From Nitrospinota bacterium (GTDB taxonomy: Bacteria > Nitrospinota_A > UBA7883 > JACRLM01), in the NCBI GenBank assembly GCA_016208975.1, contig JACQXA010000004.1, positions 1 through 64,000 of the forward strand: a DNA stretch of 64,000 bases. Reading direction: 5' to 3'. Below the pieces are notes generated by a model. That model was given only the letters and a program-made list of their open reading frames with translations, was not told the DNA's origin and did no database searches. A program made the translations under genes and the position numbers. This document shows positions 1 through 7,529 of the stretch, piece by piece. Within the stretch, counting starts at the first letter, position 1. Every line of letters starts with the position of its first letter.

Positions 1-141
1 GAACGGTATGTACTCCGCCCAGCCCTTCTTGCTCAACACCTCGGTGATCGCCGCGGTCAACGTAGTCTTGCCGTGGTCCACGTGCCCTATCGTACCAACG
101 TTCACGTGCGGCTTGTCCCGCTTGAATACCTCTTTAGCCAT
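1..141 (-). CDS. tuf: Elongation factor Tu, N-terminal part (runs off the window)
   Basis: The first 47 residues of EF-Tu are encoded, beginning [20 protein letters not shown], with the G1 P-loop GHVDHGKTT complete. EF-Tu is the GTPase that delivers aminoacyl-tRNA to the ribosome. The rest of the gene lies to the left of the window. It sits directly downstream of four tRNA genes on the same strand, the arrangement known for thrU-tyrU-glyT-thrT-tufB in Escherichia coli, so it is probably cotranscribed with them. The start is the only ATG in frame with the conserved N-terminus. Confidence 0.97.
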   Translation of the reverse strand, partial: MAKEVFKRDKPHVNVGTIGHVDHGKTTLTAAITEVLSKKGWAEYIPF

Positions 142-257
142 TTTCGTTAGCGCTCCTGCTCGTGTTCCCTAAAGTTTTGCCATCTTAAAAACATCAACCG
201 CGCCGCGCCTTTTCCAAAACGCTAAAAGAACAGCGCGCCACCACTCCGAAACATATC

Positions 258-332
<75 letters not shown>

Positions 333-362
333 GCTATCGCTTTACCGTTAACTCCGCTTTTA

Positions 363-438
363 TGGAGCGGGAAACGGGACTCGAACCCGCGACCCTCAGC
401 TTGGAAGGCTGATGCTCTACCAACTGAGCTATTCCCGC
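363..438 (-). tRNA. tRNA-Gly (anticodon TCC)
   Basis: The acceptor stem GCGGGAA/TTCCCGC, anticodon loop TTCCAAG (TCC), TTCGAGTC T-arm sequence and an encoded CCA are all visible on the reverse strand. It is the third gene of the four-tRNA block. Confidence 0.95.
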
Positions 439-464
439 CCCGGCTTCAAAGCCCATCTTATATA

Positions 465-549
465 TGGTGGGGAGGGAAGGATTCGAACCTTCGAAGGCTG
501 AGCCGGCAGATTTACAGTCTGCTCCCTTTGACCGCTCGGGAACCTCCCC
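465..549 (-). tRNA. tRNA-Tyr (anticodon GTA)
   Basis: This is an 85-nt class II tRNA with a long variable arm. The acceptor stem is GGGGAGG/CCTCCCC, the anticodon loop TGTAAAT (GTA), and ACCA is encoded at the 3' end. The long variable arm together with GTA identifies tRNA-Tyr. Confidence 0.95.
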
Positions 550-604
550 GCACCAAATCCTTCTATATAAAACCCTGGCCCGCCCGGACCTGAAAAACCT
601 TAAC

Positions 605-680
605 TGGAGCCGGCGAAGGGACTCGAACCCCCGACCGGCTGATTACAAATCAGCTGCTCTACCAACTGAGCTACGCCGGC
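605..680 (-). tRNA. tRNA-Thr (anticodon TGT)
   Basis: The acceptor stem is GCCGGCG/CGCCGGC, the anticodon loop TTGTAAT (TGT), and CCA is encoded. It is the first gene of the tRNA block, which then runs Tyr, Gly, Thr, tuf. Confidence 0.95.
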
Positions 681-719
681 ATGGCAATTTTTAAGCCAAT
701 TTAAAAAGTAAACGTGTAA

Positions 720-746
720 TTTATAATTATTGGACTTTAAAGTCAA
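720..746 (-). promoter_or_regulatory. Candidate promoter of the tRNA-tuf operon
   Basis: On the minus strand TTGACT (741-746) is followed after 15 nt by TATAAA (720-725), about 40 nt upstream of the first tRNA. The spacer is shorter than the usual 17 nt. The -35 overlaps a perfect 12-bp palindrome, GACTTTAAAGTC (733-744). Assignment is by position and motif only. Confidence 0.4.
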
Positions 747-763
747 TAAACAAAATTGATTTT

Positions 764-910
764 TTATATTAGCCCGGGCAGGGCGATTGCCGAGCCTTGA
801 GAGGGTTTTGGCATGACAGGTGGTGTTTTCCTTCCACACCCGGCCGCCAGCATAATAACCGCCAGCGCCACCATGGCCGCAATCGCCGGAAAACCCGCAG
901 GTTTCACCAT
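764..910 (-). CDS. Small LptM-like lipoprotein (48 aa)
   Basis: A 48-codon gene overlaps the last 7 nt of argH. The protein begins MVKPAGFPAIAAMVALAV and has a lipobox LAAGC with the lipidated Cys at residue 25, then a short tail GRKTPPVMPKPSQG. This shape (signal peptide, LxxGC, then G-x-K-x-P) is that of the small outer-membrane lipoproteins of the LptM/YifL type, which are often found beside argH or lysA. A GGGAG ribosome site lies 8 nt upstream of the ATG, inside argH. The function here is inferred from shape and neighbourhood; there is no enzymatic domain. Confidence 0.7.
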   Translation of the reverse strand: MVKPAGFPAIAAMVALAVIMLAAGCGRKTPPVMPKPSQGSAIALPGLI

Positions 911-2289
911 TTTTTCATCTCCCGACCTATCTCCTTGAGCCGGGCCGAAATCCGCCGCCGGGCGGCGCCACCGGGAGTGTTTTTACCGTCCGCCGAGTTC
1001 TGGGGGGTTATCTTCCCGGGTTTTATCCCAAGCAGGCGCCGGTCTATGGCTGAAAGTTCCCTGATGTCCAGCCCGCCGAAATCCACCCCTTTTTCCACGC
1101 ATGCCCGCACAAGCCGGCCTACTATCTCGTGGGCGTCGCGGAATGGAACGCCTTTCATCACCAGCCTGTCGGCCACGTCCACGGCCGTCATGTAACCCTC
1201 ACCAGCCCGTTTGGAAAGTTTAGCGGTGTCCACTTTTAGGGCCGATATGATGTCCGCCATCAGCTCCAGCATGATCACCAGCTGGTCGAACGAGTCGAAC
1301 ACCGGCTCCTTGTCTTCCTGGAGGTCTTTGTTATACGCCAGGGGCAGGCCTTTCATGGTGGTGAGCAGGGATACAAGGTTGCCCGCCAGCCTGCCGGTTT
1401 TGCCACGGACCAGCTCCGGCACGTCCGGGTTTTTCTTCTGCGGCATTATTGAAGAACCGGTGCAGAAGGCGTCCGGAAGCTCCATCACCCCAAACTCGTT
1501 GGTGGTGAAAATTATAAGCTCCTCGGAAATCCGGGACAGATGAACGCCGGTCATGGAGCAGGCGAAAAGGAACTCCGCTACGAAATCCCTGTCTCCCACC
1601 GCGTCCAGACTGTTTTTGGAGATGGAGTCGAACCCCAGTTTTTTCGCCACCCATTCCCTGTCTATGGGGAAATTGGTTCCTGCCAGCGCCGCAGAACCCA
1701 GGGGAAGCACGTTTATCCGCTTCCGCATATCTATAAATCGTTCGGCGTCGCGCCCCAGCATCTCGAAATATGCCAGGAACCAGTGGGCCAGCCTGATGGG
1801 CTGGGCGGGCTGGAGATGGGTGTAGGCTGGCGCGATGGTGTCCAGATGCTCCACGGCCTTGTTGTAAAGTGATTTCTGGAGACGCCGGATCTGGGCGATG
1901 GTCTCGTCCACCGAGTCCCGCATGAACAGCCGGAACGCCGTGGCCACCTGGTCGTTCCTGGACCTGGCGGTATGAAGCCTTCCACCGGCAGGGCCTATGA
2001 TGGTTTTCAACCGCCGTTCCACGGCCATGTGGATGTCTTCGTCGGCATCGTCGAACTTGAAGGAGCCGGAGGTTATTTCAAGCTCAATTTTCTTCAGGCC
2101 GGTCACGATGGCGGCGGCGTCTTTTTTAGGTATTATCCCCTGGCGGCCCAGCATTTCGGCGTGGGCCAGGCTCCCGGCGATATCGTGGCGGTACAGCCGC
2201 CGGTCGAACCCCAGGCTGGCGTTGAATTTTTCCACCAGCGGATGGGTGGGTTCCGTAAACCTGCCGGACCAGGCTTTCTTTTTGTTCAA
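904..2289 (-). CDS. argH: Argininosuccinate lyase
   Basis: The 461-residue protein is full length for ArgH, which splits argininosuccinate into arginine and fumarate in the last step of arginine synthesis in the cytosol. It has the N-terminal WSGRF motif, TARSRNDQVAT (107-117), the THLQPAQPI segment with the catalytic His near residue 158, and the fumarase/aspartase signature GSSIMPQKKNPD (278-289) with the mobile catalytic Ser loop. The start is a TTG with GGAGGGGGG immediately upstream; no in-frame ATG fits better. The small lipoprotein gene is coupled to its 3' end. Confidence 0.96.
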   Translation of the reverse strand: MNKKKAWSGRFTEPTHPLVEKFNASLGFDRRLYRHDIAGSLAHAEMLGRQGIIPKKDAAAIVTGLKKIELEITSGSFKFDDADEDIHMAVERRLKTIIGPAGGRLHTARSRNDQVATAFRLFMRDSVDETIAQIRRLQKSLYNKAVEHLDTIAPAYTHLQPAQPIRLAHWFLAYFEMLGRDAERFIDMRKRINVLPLGSAALAGTNFPIDREWVAKKLGFDSISKNSLDAVGDRDFVAEFLFACSMTGVHLSRISEELIIFTTNEFGVMELPDAFCTGSSIMPQKKNPDVPELVRGKTGRLAGNLVSLLTTMKGLPLAYNKDLQEDKEPVFDSFDQLVIMLELMADIISALKVDTAKLSKRAGEGYMTAVDVADRLVMKGVPFRDAHEIVGRLVRACVEKGVDFGGLDIRELSAIDRRLLGIKPGKITPQNSADGKNTPGGAARRRISARLKEIGREMKKW

Positions 2290-2316
2290 CGCCCCCCTCC
2301 ATCGTCAAAAAGATTT

Positions 2317-2346
2317 AGTATATCCTTTATTGTTCGTGATTTGCAA
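2317..2346 (-). promoter_or_regulatory. argH: Candidate argH promoter
   Basis: Reading the minus strand, TTGCAA (2341-2346) and TATACT (2317-2322) are separated by 18 nt and lie about 30 nt upstream of the TTG start of argH. The sequence and spacing match a housekeeping promoter; transcription is not demonstrated. Confidence 0.45.
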
Positions 2347-2624
2347 GAAAAGCTAGGGCATATGGGAGAGGGCGGCCCGAAGGGCCGGATGAGGGGGCAT
2401 ATAGTTGATATTTGCATTTTTTCACCCTCCCAAGGCCCTTCTCATCAATGGAGGGGCCTAAGCAGAGAAAACCATGGCCTGCGACCACGGGAAATCGGAA
2501 AATCGGCCGCATTAATCCTTCACACGAAAATCAGCCACAACAAAACCGAAGAGATGGCGAAATCTATCTCGTATTGGCAGAGTGGAAGACTTTACGTTGA
2601 TTTGTTATAGCAGGCCCCCTTCCC
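2347..2624. other. Intergenic stretch with small inverted repeats
   Basis: No credible gene lies between the last pseudopilin gene and argH. The stretch holds a tight hairpin CGGCCC-GAA-GGGCCG (2373-2387) and a looser 6-bp inverted repeat AGGCCC/GGGCCT (2433-2459). Neither is followed by a run of T on the minus strand, so they are weak candidates for a terminator of the pilin operon. Confidence 0.4.
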
Positions 2625-4031
2625 TTATCCGCTAAACGTTGACGGATCGTAGTTTAAATCATTGGGGTATATGGCGAAGTAGTCCATCAATATTACGGAG
2701 CCACCCCAGGCGCGTATACCGATGTCTCCGGTGGCTATGGCCGTTCCCGCCGAATCCAATAACACTGTTTCCACAAGATACGGCTGGGTTTCCGATCCCT
2801 GGCCTGCGGTTATCTCTTCCAGGCCAAGATAGATTGAAGCCATGTTTTGATAAACATATATGTAAACCGTCCGCCACAACCCCGTCCAGTTGCCGTTGCC
2901 CCAGCGCCAGCCATTCAGCGCCGTCAACCCTGTGCGGTTCTCCGGGCAGAAGAAGGGATATGTGGTATCCGGATTTTGCGAATTGAAAACCTCACATCCC
3001 GTGGCACAGGTTTCGCTCCCCATGAAAACCTTGCGGGTGAGTAACATGCCCGCGCCGTCGTTCCCGAACACGGCAGAAAATGTGTCGCACGGGGCGATGT
3101 AACCAATGTTCATGTCGTATTGCCAGATATAGCCTGTAAGGCCGCCCAAATCCACCAGGTTGGGGTCGGCTTGGGACGGGTAGGAGGCGCGGAAATAAAG
3201 CCCGAACCCGGCGCCGGAAACCAGCTTGACCCTGGTCTTGATAAAATAGTTCTGATACCCCGCCTGGTCCGGCGCAATGTTTATCCCCTGCCGGGCGAAA
3301 CAGCCCGCGGCGGACTGGCATTGGGCATAGGCGCAAGGGTCGCCCGCGCCAAGGGTGTTCAACTTGAAACACGCGGCGGTGTGGATTAATAAGCGGGTGT
3401 CACCCTGAGCCGTTATTTTCAATATACTCGCTATCCCGCCCGGTTCGGAGGGGTGGGTAATTAAGTTTAAAGTGTCTCCGCCGGACTGTGTCGTAACCGT
3501 GGCGTATGGGGTCACCACCGCATGGGCGGCGGAAGCCTGGCCGGTTTCATAATAGGTGTCCATGACATCCGTGTCTGGCTGGTCGAAGCTGTCCATAAAA
3601 TACGGAGCGGAGCCTCCAGCGGGTATGGTAAGGCTGGTGGATACGGTACGGGAGAAATTGCCATCACCGGCGGCCCACCGGCCCGTGGATGTGATGGTGA
3701 CGATATCATCGGTTTGGGGGTTACTGTCGGCGTCCACATAAACCGCGGTCAGAGAAAATTCCGGCCCATTCTGGCCAAGACGCATTGTGGTTCCGTCCAG
3801 GTTTTCTATAATCTGGCGGTTCGACGTGGTGTAACCCGAAACCCTCTGGCGGAACCATTCCAGCCCCGACTGGGCGGCATAAAACGCGGTCACGCTCCGC
3901 CCCGTGTCCGCCGGGGGGGCGAAGGAGGCGGAGGAAACCATAAGCGCCGCCAACCCAAGCGAGGTTATCCCCGCCATGATGATCACCACCAGCAATGCGG
4001 ACATGCCCCGGTTCCCCCGCCCCGGTTTCAT
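2625..4031 (-). CDS. Minor pseudopilin (PilX-like) with a large lectin-like C-terminal domain
   Basis: The 468-residue protein starts MKPGRGNRGMSALLVVIIMA, a basic leader and hydrophobic helix of the PilX/GspK N-terminal type. A stretch to about residue 145 resembles a minor pilin body. The remaining 300 residues (from SAPYFMDSFDQP) look like a concanavalin A-like sandwich: an opening F-x-D-x-F strand, many aromatic beta strands, and a closing GDIGIRAWGGS then DYFAIYP, a pattern common in LamG-type domains. It contains about ten cysteines suited to periplasmic disulfides. Its ATG overlaps the stop of the upstream pilW-like gene by 4 nt. An adhesive pilus or pseudopilus tip is a reasonable role but is inference. 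Confidence 0.7.
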   Translation of the reverse strand: MKPGRGNRGMSALLVVIIMAGITSLGLAALMVSSASFAPPADTGRSVTAFYAAQSGLEWFRQRVSGYTTSNRQIIENLDGTTMRLGQNGPEFSLTAVYVDADSNPQTDDIVTITSTGRWAAGDGNFSRTVSTSLTIPAGGSAPYFMDSFDQPDTDVMDTYYETGQASAAHAVVTPYATVTTQSGGDTLNLITHPSEPGGIASILKITAQGDTRLLIHTAACFKLNTLGAGDPCAYAQCQSAAGCFARQGINIAPDQAGYQNYFIKTRVKLVSGAGFGLYFRASYPSQADPNLVDLGGLTGYIWQYDMNIGYIAPCDTFSAVFGNDGAGMLLTRKVFMGSETCATGCEVFNSQNPDTTYPFFCPENRTGLTALNGWRWGNGNWTGLWRTVYIYVYQNMASIYLGLEEITAGQGSETQPYLVETVLLDSAGTAIATGDIGIRAWGGSVILMDYFAIYPNDLNYDPSTFSG

Positions 4032-4600
4032 CTGATAACCTCGCGCCAGTTCAAATCCCTTGTTCCCGGCGGGAACACGGAGGTTTCCATCACGGCTTGG
4101 GCTCCGTTCTTTTCGCGGGTGATGGAGATTGTGAAGTGGCGAAGCTCCGGGGAATCGTCGCTGGCGGTCACGCTAAAAGATGTTACGTTGTCTGTCAAAA
4201 CCACGGGGCCGGACTGGGCGGTGGTTCTGTAAAGCGCCCGGTAGGCCTGATTGAGGTTGAATGTTACAACTGCGGACTTGTCCACGCACGCTACGCAATC
4301 CATGGCGGAGGGGCGGTTAATCGTCAGGGTAGAAGATGATGCGCCCCGGGCCGGTGAAGAGACAGCCTCGCCGCCGGGAGCCTGTGGCGCGGCGGATTGT
4401 AGCTCTCTGGATATGCGTTCTAGCGCGGCTCCGGTCTCCTCCGAAATGTTGTTTTCCAGCGCGGCGGATAAATATAATCCCAGCGCATTTGAAAAATAGC
4501 CGGAAACGCCAAGCCCGATAAAGCCCAGAATAGCCATCGTCACAACCAGTTCAACCAGCGTGTAACCTTTAGCGGGGCGGGAGCGGTTCAGTAAGCGCAT
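4028..4600 (-). CDS. Prepilin-type minor pseudopilin (PilW/GspJ-like)
   Basis: The 190-residue protein has a short basic leader ending in AKG and then YTLVELVVTMAILGFIGLGV, the type IV prepilin peptidase site (Gly before a hydrophobic residue, Glu at +5) and the N-terminal assembly helix. Its size and position between a PilV-like and a PilX-like gene suggest the PilW/GspJ role in the tip complex of a type IV pilus or type II secretion pseudopilus. The ATG at 4600, with GGCGGAG nine bases upstream, is preferred to a TTG three bases earlier. Confidence 0.75.
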   Translation of the reverse strand: MRLLNRSRPAKGYTLVELVVTMAILGFIGLGVSGYFSNALGLYLSAALENNISEETGAALERISRELQSAAPQAPGGEAVSSPARGASSSTLTINRPSAMDCVACVDKSAVVTFNLNQAYRALYRTTAQSGPVVLTDNVTSFSVTASDDSPELRHFTISITREKNGAQAVMETSVFPPGTRDLNWREVIR

Positions 4601-4603
4601 CAA

Positions 4604-5050
4604 TCAAACTCCGCCAGCCGTTTTCAGGAAGGTTAGTGTGTATGTATCCCCGTCAGGCGACGAAGTAATGGTGACGGTCACCAATACGAACCCATCGGCG
4701 CAGGCGGGGTCTTGCGTCGCAAGGTCACTTGATAAACAGGTGAACGAACGGGTGGCTCTATAAGTAACGCCGTCCATAACCTTGTCGGGCATGGCGACAG
4801 GAGAGGTGGCGGCCAGGGACACCGCTTGCTGGCTCCATTGGGTTGGCGTAAGGCCCGCAAAATCCCTGGCGACAAGCTCCGCCTGCTGGCGGGCCAGGTT
4901 GGCCAGAGCGGCGCGTTTATAAAACCATTTGGAGCCCGTGGCGCGGGAGGCTGTCATCAAAGGCGCGCCGAGCGCCATTGCCGCGATGGAGATAACCATG
5001 ACCGTCATGACGATCTCCACAAGGGTGGCGCCGCTTTTGTTCCGAATCAT
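4604..5050 (-). CDS. Prepilin-type minor pseudopilin (PilV/GspI-like)
   Basis: The 148-residue protein starts MIRNKSGATLVEIVMTVMVI: a six-residue leader, the prepilin peptidase site G/ATLVE and a hydrophobic helix. It is followed by a compact body with two cysteines about 20 residues apart near the C-terminus. Size and place in the operon suggest the PilV/GspI class of minor pseudopilins. Its ATG overlaps the stop of the preceding gene by 4 nt (ATGA). Confidence 0.75.
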   Translation of the reverse strand: MIRNKSGATLVEIVMTVMVISIAAMALGAPLMTASRATGSKWFYKRAALANLARQQAELVARDFAGLTPTQWSQQAVSLAATSPVAMPDKVMDGVTYRATRSFTCLSSDLATQDPACADGFVLVTVTITSSPDGDTYTLTFLKTAGGV

Positions 5051-5481
5051 TGCGCCGAGGTCATCCCTGTATATCCGGCCACGGATACGGTTTTGGAGCC
5101 TTCGCCGGAAATTATCGTTACCTGGGCTGGCGACAAGGGTTCACCAAGCGAGTTGAAGGTTACGGAGACCGTGGTGTTGATATAAACTCCGCCACCCAGC
5201 GGGGAAAGATCACGTTCATTCCCGCCGGAGCCGTCCGCCGCCGCATCATAAGTGTAAGAGCGGTTTCCGTTTATGAATTGGAGGGAGCGGGACACGCCCC
5301 GGTTCATGGCGGACACTTGCGTATGACGTATATCCGCTTTCATCACCTCCACGGCTTCGTGAAGGCTCAATCCGCCGTTGGAAAACAATGGCGCCGCGGC
5401 CACCGCAAGGATAAACGCTATTGAAAGCGCCGCCACAAGCTCCACCAGCGTAAAACCACGGGTATGGCGAAATGGCCGCAT
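5047..5481 (-). CDS. Prepilin-type minor pseudopilin (FimT/GspH-like)
   Basis: The protein of about 144 residues has the leader MRPFRHTRG and then FTLVELVAALSIAFILAVAA, a canonical prepilin signature. The body has the GspH/FimT pattern: a helix with RHTQVSAMNRG, then strands containing the loop FNGNRSYTY-like segment and a C-terminal sheet. An in-frame TTG at 5511 would give a 10-residue longer leader; the ATG at 5481 gives a normal one. It is the first gene of a four-gene minus-strand operon and is divergent from the secretin-like gene. Confidence 0.75.
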   Translation of the reverse strand: MRPFRHTRGFTLVELVAALSIAFILAVAAAPLFSNGGLSLHEAVEVMKADIRHTQVSAMNRGVSRSLQFINGNRSYTYDAAADGSGGNERDLSPLGGGVYINTTVSVTFNSLGEPLSPAQVTIISGEGSKTVSVAGYTGMTSAQ

Positions 5482-5591
5482 AATGATGGCGATGTCCGTT
5501 TGTTTCCGCAAATATACTTACCCAGGCCCGCCCAGGCAATAGCCTTTACGGGTGGAAGGCTTTTTTTGGATATGCGCCCGCGGCATGACGG

Positions 5592-5597
5592 TATAAT
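5592..5597 (+). promoter_or_regulatory. Perfect -10 box TATAAT close to a start codon
   Basis: TATAAT lies only 7 nt before the ATG at 5605. A transcript starting at the normal distance would begin at or next to the ATG, so the mRNA may be leaderless. No well-spaced -35 box is clear. Confidence 0.35.
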
Positions 5598-5604
5598 TGA
5601 CCCC

Positions 5605-6435
5605 ATGTTCAGGTTGATATGGGCTACGGTTTCAGTCATCGTCATTCTATTGTCCTCCGGACCCGCCTATTGCCAGAAGGTTGTGGAAGTGTTCGAGATT
5701 TATTACGGGCAGGCGGGCGACATGGCCGGGGCGGTGAAACTAGTGTTGAGCCCGGAGGGGAAGATGTCGGTGGACGAGTCGTCCAACATCATTATAGTTA
5801 ACGACCGTCCCGTCAATGTGGAAGAGGCCCGCAAGCTGATAAAGAGGCTGGACAGGGCGCCGAAGAACATAAGGATAGAAGTGGAGTTTTTCGAGGAAGA
5901 GCGGATAAACTCTTTGGGGCTTAATCTGCAATGGCGCGTGGAGGGGGCGGGATTTGCCGTGGCCACTATCCCGGCGCCAGGTTCGCCGGGAGCGCAAGTG
6001 GATGTCCACCAGCTGTTAAAGAACGCGCGATCCACGAAAAAACAGTTTCTACGGGTAATGGAGAACCAGACGGGCCGGATATTCGTGGGGGAAAGCGTCC
6101 CCTTTGCCGGTTATCTTGTCCGGTATGGTTATATAGAGAAGGACGTGACATTTAAGAATGCTGGCACAAGCTTCGTTGCGCGGGCGAAAACCATAACTGG
6201 CGGAAAGATAGCCTTAAGCCTGGAGCCGGAGGTAAGCTCTTACGATGGTGGTAATAATAGCTTTACCGTTAAAAACGCCGCCACCATGATCGTTCTGGAC
6301 GATCCTGGCTCGGTAGCGCTGGGTGGTGTGGATAGCGTGGAAGAATCGTTTGGCGGCTCGTTTCTGCAATCGGCTGGCGGGCGGGAGGCCAATTCAAGGT
6401 TTGTAATGGTAATCACTGTCCAAAGCGAGAAATGA
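5605..6435 (+). CDS. Short secretin-domain-like periplasmic protein
   Basis: The 276-residue protein has a signal peptide (MFRLIWATVSVIVILLSSGP, cleaved near AYCQ). An N-terminal secretin-type alpha/beta domain follows (VVEVFEIYYG, SSNIIIVNDRPVNVEEARKL, LIKRLDRAPKNIRIEVEFFE). The C-terminal half resembles a reduced secretin domain: GRIFVGESVPFAGY, KIALSLEPEVSSYDGG, and a last strand RFVMVITVQ. It is much shorter than true GspD/PilQ channels. Being divergent from a minor pseudopilin operon, it may act with that machine, as an accessory periplasmic piece rather than a full pore. This role is inference. Confidence 0.6.
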   Translation: MFRLIWATVSVIVILLSSGPAYCQKVVEVFEIYYGQAGDMAGAVKLVLSPEGKMSVDESSNIIIVNDRPVNVEEARKLIKRLDRAPKNIRIEVEFFEEERINSLGLNLQWRVEGAGFAVATIPAPGSPGAQVDVHQLLKNARSTKKQFLRVMENQTGRIFVGESVPFAGYLVRYGYIEKDVTFKNAGTSFVARAKTITGGKIALSLEPEVSSYDGGNNSFTVKNAATMIVLDDPGSVALGGVDSVEESFGGSFLQSAGGREANSRFVMVITVQSEK

Positions 6436-6451
6436 TGTATATAGGGCGACA

Positions 6452-7405
6452 ATGCGGGCGTTGATCACCGGAGTTTCCGGGTTCGTGGGAGCGCATCTGG
6501 CTCGTTTGCTGGCGCGGGAACCGGGAACGGAGGTGTTCGGCGTTTACCGCGATAATCCGCCAGCGTCAACGGTTCCGGGCCGGCATTTCAAGGTGTCGCT
6601 GGAGAATCCTGAAGAGGTGGCCGGTTTAATAAAAGAAGTGGCCCCGGATGGGATATATCATCTTGCGGCGGTGTCCTTCCCCGGAGACGCGGCGCTGGAC
6701 AGGGTGAACGCATATAAGAGTAATTTCATGACCGGCGTGAACCTGCTGGAGGCGGCGGCCACGCATAGCCCGAAAGTAAGATTTTTATACACCAGCAGTT
6801 CGGAGGTTTACGGGCTTGTCCGGCCCGAGGAAAACCCGCTGGCGGAAACCCGGGAGGCGCGGCCGGTTAGCGCATACGCCGTTTCCAAATACTGTCTGGA
6901 GCTGGTTTGCCGTCAGTACGCGGCCAACCCAGGCCTGGCGGTGATGATAGCGAGACCCTTCAACCATACCGGGCCGGGCCAGCGGGGAAAATTCGTTGCG
7001 CCGGAATTCGCCATGCAAATCGCCCGTATAGAGGCGGGAAAAGCCGAGCCTGTGATCCGCACCGGCAACCTGGATTCGCAACGGGATTTTACGGACGCGC
7101 GGGACGTGGTGGAAGCGTATGTAAAAATCCTGCGCCAGGGGGAAAGGGGAGAAACGTATAACGTATGCTCCGGCGGCGCTGTGACCGTGGAGTGGATTTA
7201 TAAAACTCTGGTTGGATTATCTCAAACACCCCAAATCAGGCATGAACTGGACATGGGTAAGGCCCGCCCCTCCGAAAACCCTGCTATTTTCGGCTCCCGT
7301 GAAAAGTTGGAAAAACTGTGCGGCTGGCGCCCAGCCATACCACTAGAGCGGACATTGCGGGATTTACTGGAAGACTGCCGAAGACGCGTGGGTGAGGAAG
7401 GTTGA
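6452..7405 (+). CDS. NAD-dependent epimerase/dehydratase, probably GDP-4-keto-6-deoxymannose reductase
   Basis: This is a 317-residue extended SDR. It has the Rossmann motif TGVSGFVGAHL at the N-terminus, Ser in YTSSSEVYG, and the catalytic pair YAVSK (Y-x3-K) near residue 145. RPFNHTGPGQ and the segment FAMQIARIEAG are typical of the Rmd class, which reduces the 4-keto group of GDP-4-keto-6-deoxymannose to make GDP-rhamnose. The other half-pathway enzyme (GMD) is not in the window. It follows the secretin-like gene after 16 nt and may share its transcript. Substrate assignment is moderate. Confidence 0.75.
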   Translation: MRALITGVSGFVGAHLARLLAREPGTEVFGVYRDNPPASTVPGRHFKVSLENPEEVAGLIKEVAPDGIYHLAAVSFPGDAALDRVNAYKSNFMTGVNLLEAAATHSPKVRFLYTSSSEVYGLVRPEENPLAETREARPVSAYAVSKYCLELVCRQYAANPGLAVMIARPFNHTGPGQRGKFVAPEFAMQIARIEAGKAEPVIRTGNLDSQRDFTDARDVVEAYVKILRQGERGETYNVCSGGAVTVEWIYKTLVGLSQTPQIRHELDMGKARPSENPAIFGSREKLEKLCGWRPAIPLERTLRDLLEDCRRRVGEEG

Positions 7406-7453
7406 CCGGCTATCATCGGCAAATTGCCATCATAATGGCCTTATAGGCTAAAT

Positions 7454-7517
7454 TCCCTTGTTCGTGAAAGGCTTAACAGGTATCATTTGAGATTCTTTTT
7501 ATCTTGAGAACAAGGGA
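7454..7517 (+). promoter_or_regulatory. efp: Inverted repeat pairing with the efp ribosome-binding site
   Basis: TCCCTTGTTC (7454-7463) is perfectly complementary to GAACAAGGGA (7508-7517). The right arm contains the Shine-Dalgarno sequence AAGGGAG of efp. If both arms are transcribed, the stem would mask the ribosome-binding site. The loop is long (44 nt), so the structure is a candidate only. Confidence 0.4.
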
Positions 7518-7529
7518 GTATCTCGAAAA

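Noticed and set aside
600-839. 79-codon minus-strand frame over tRNA-Thr
   Set aside because: It runs through the tRNA gene and its promoter; the real small gene here is the lipoprotein in another frame.
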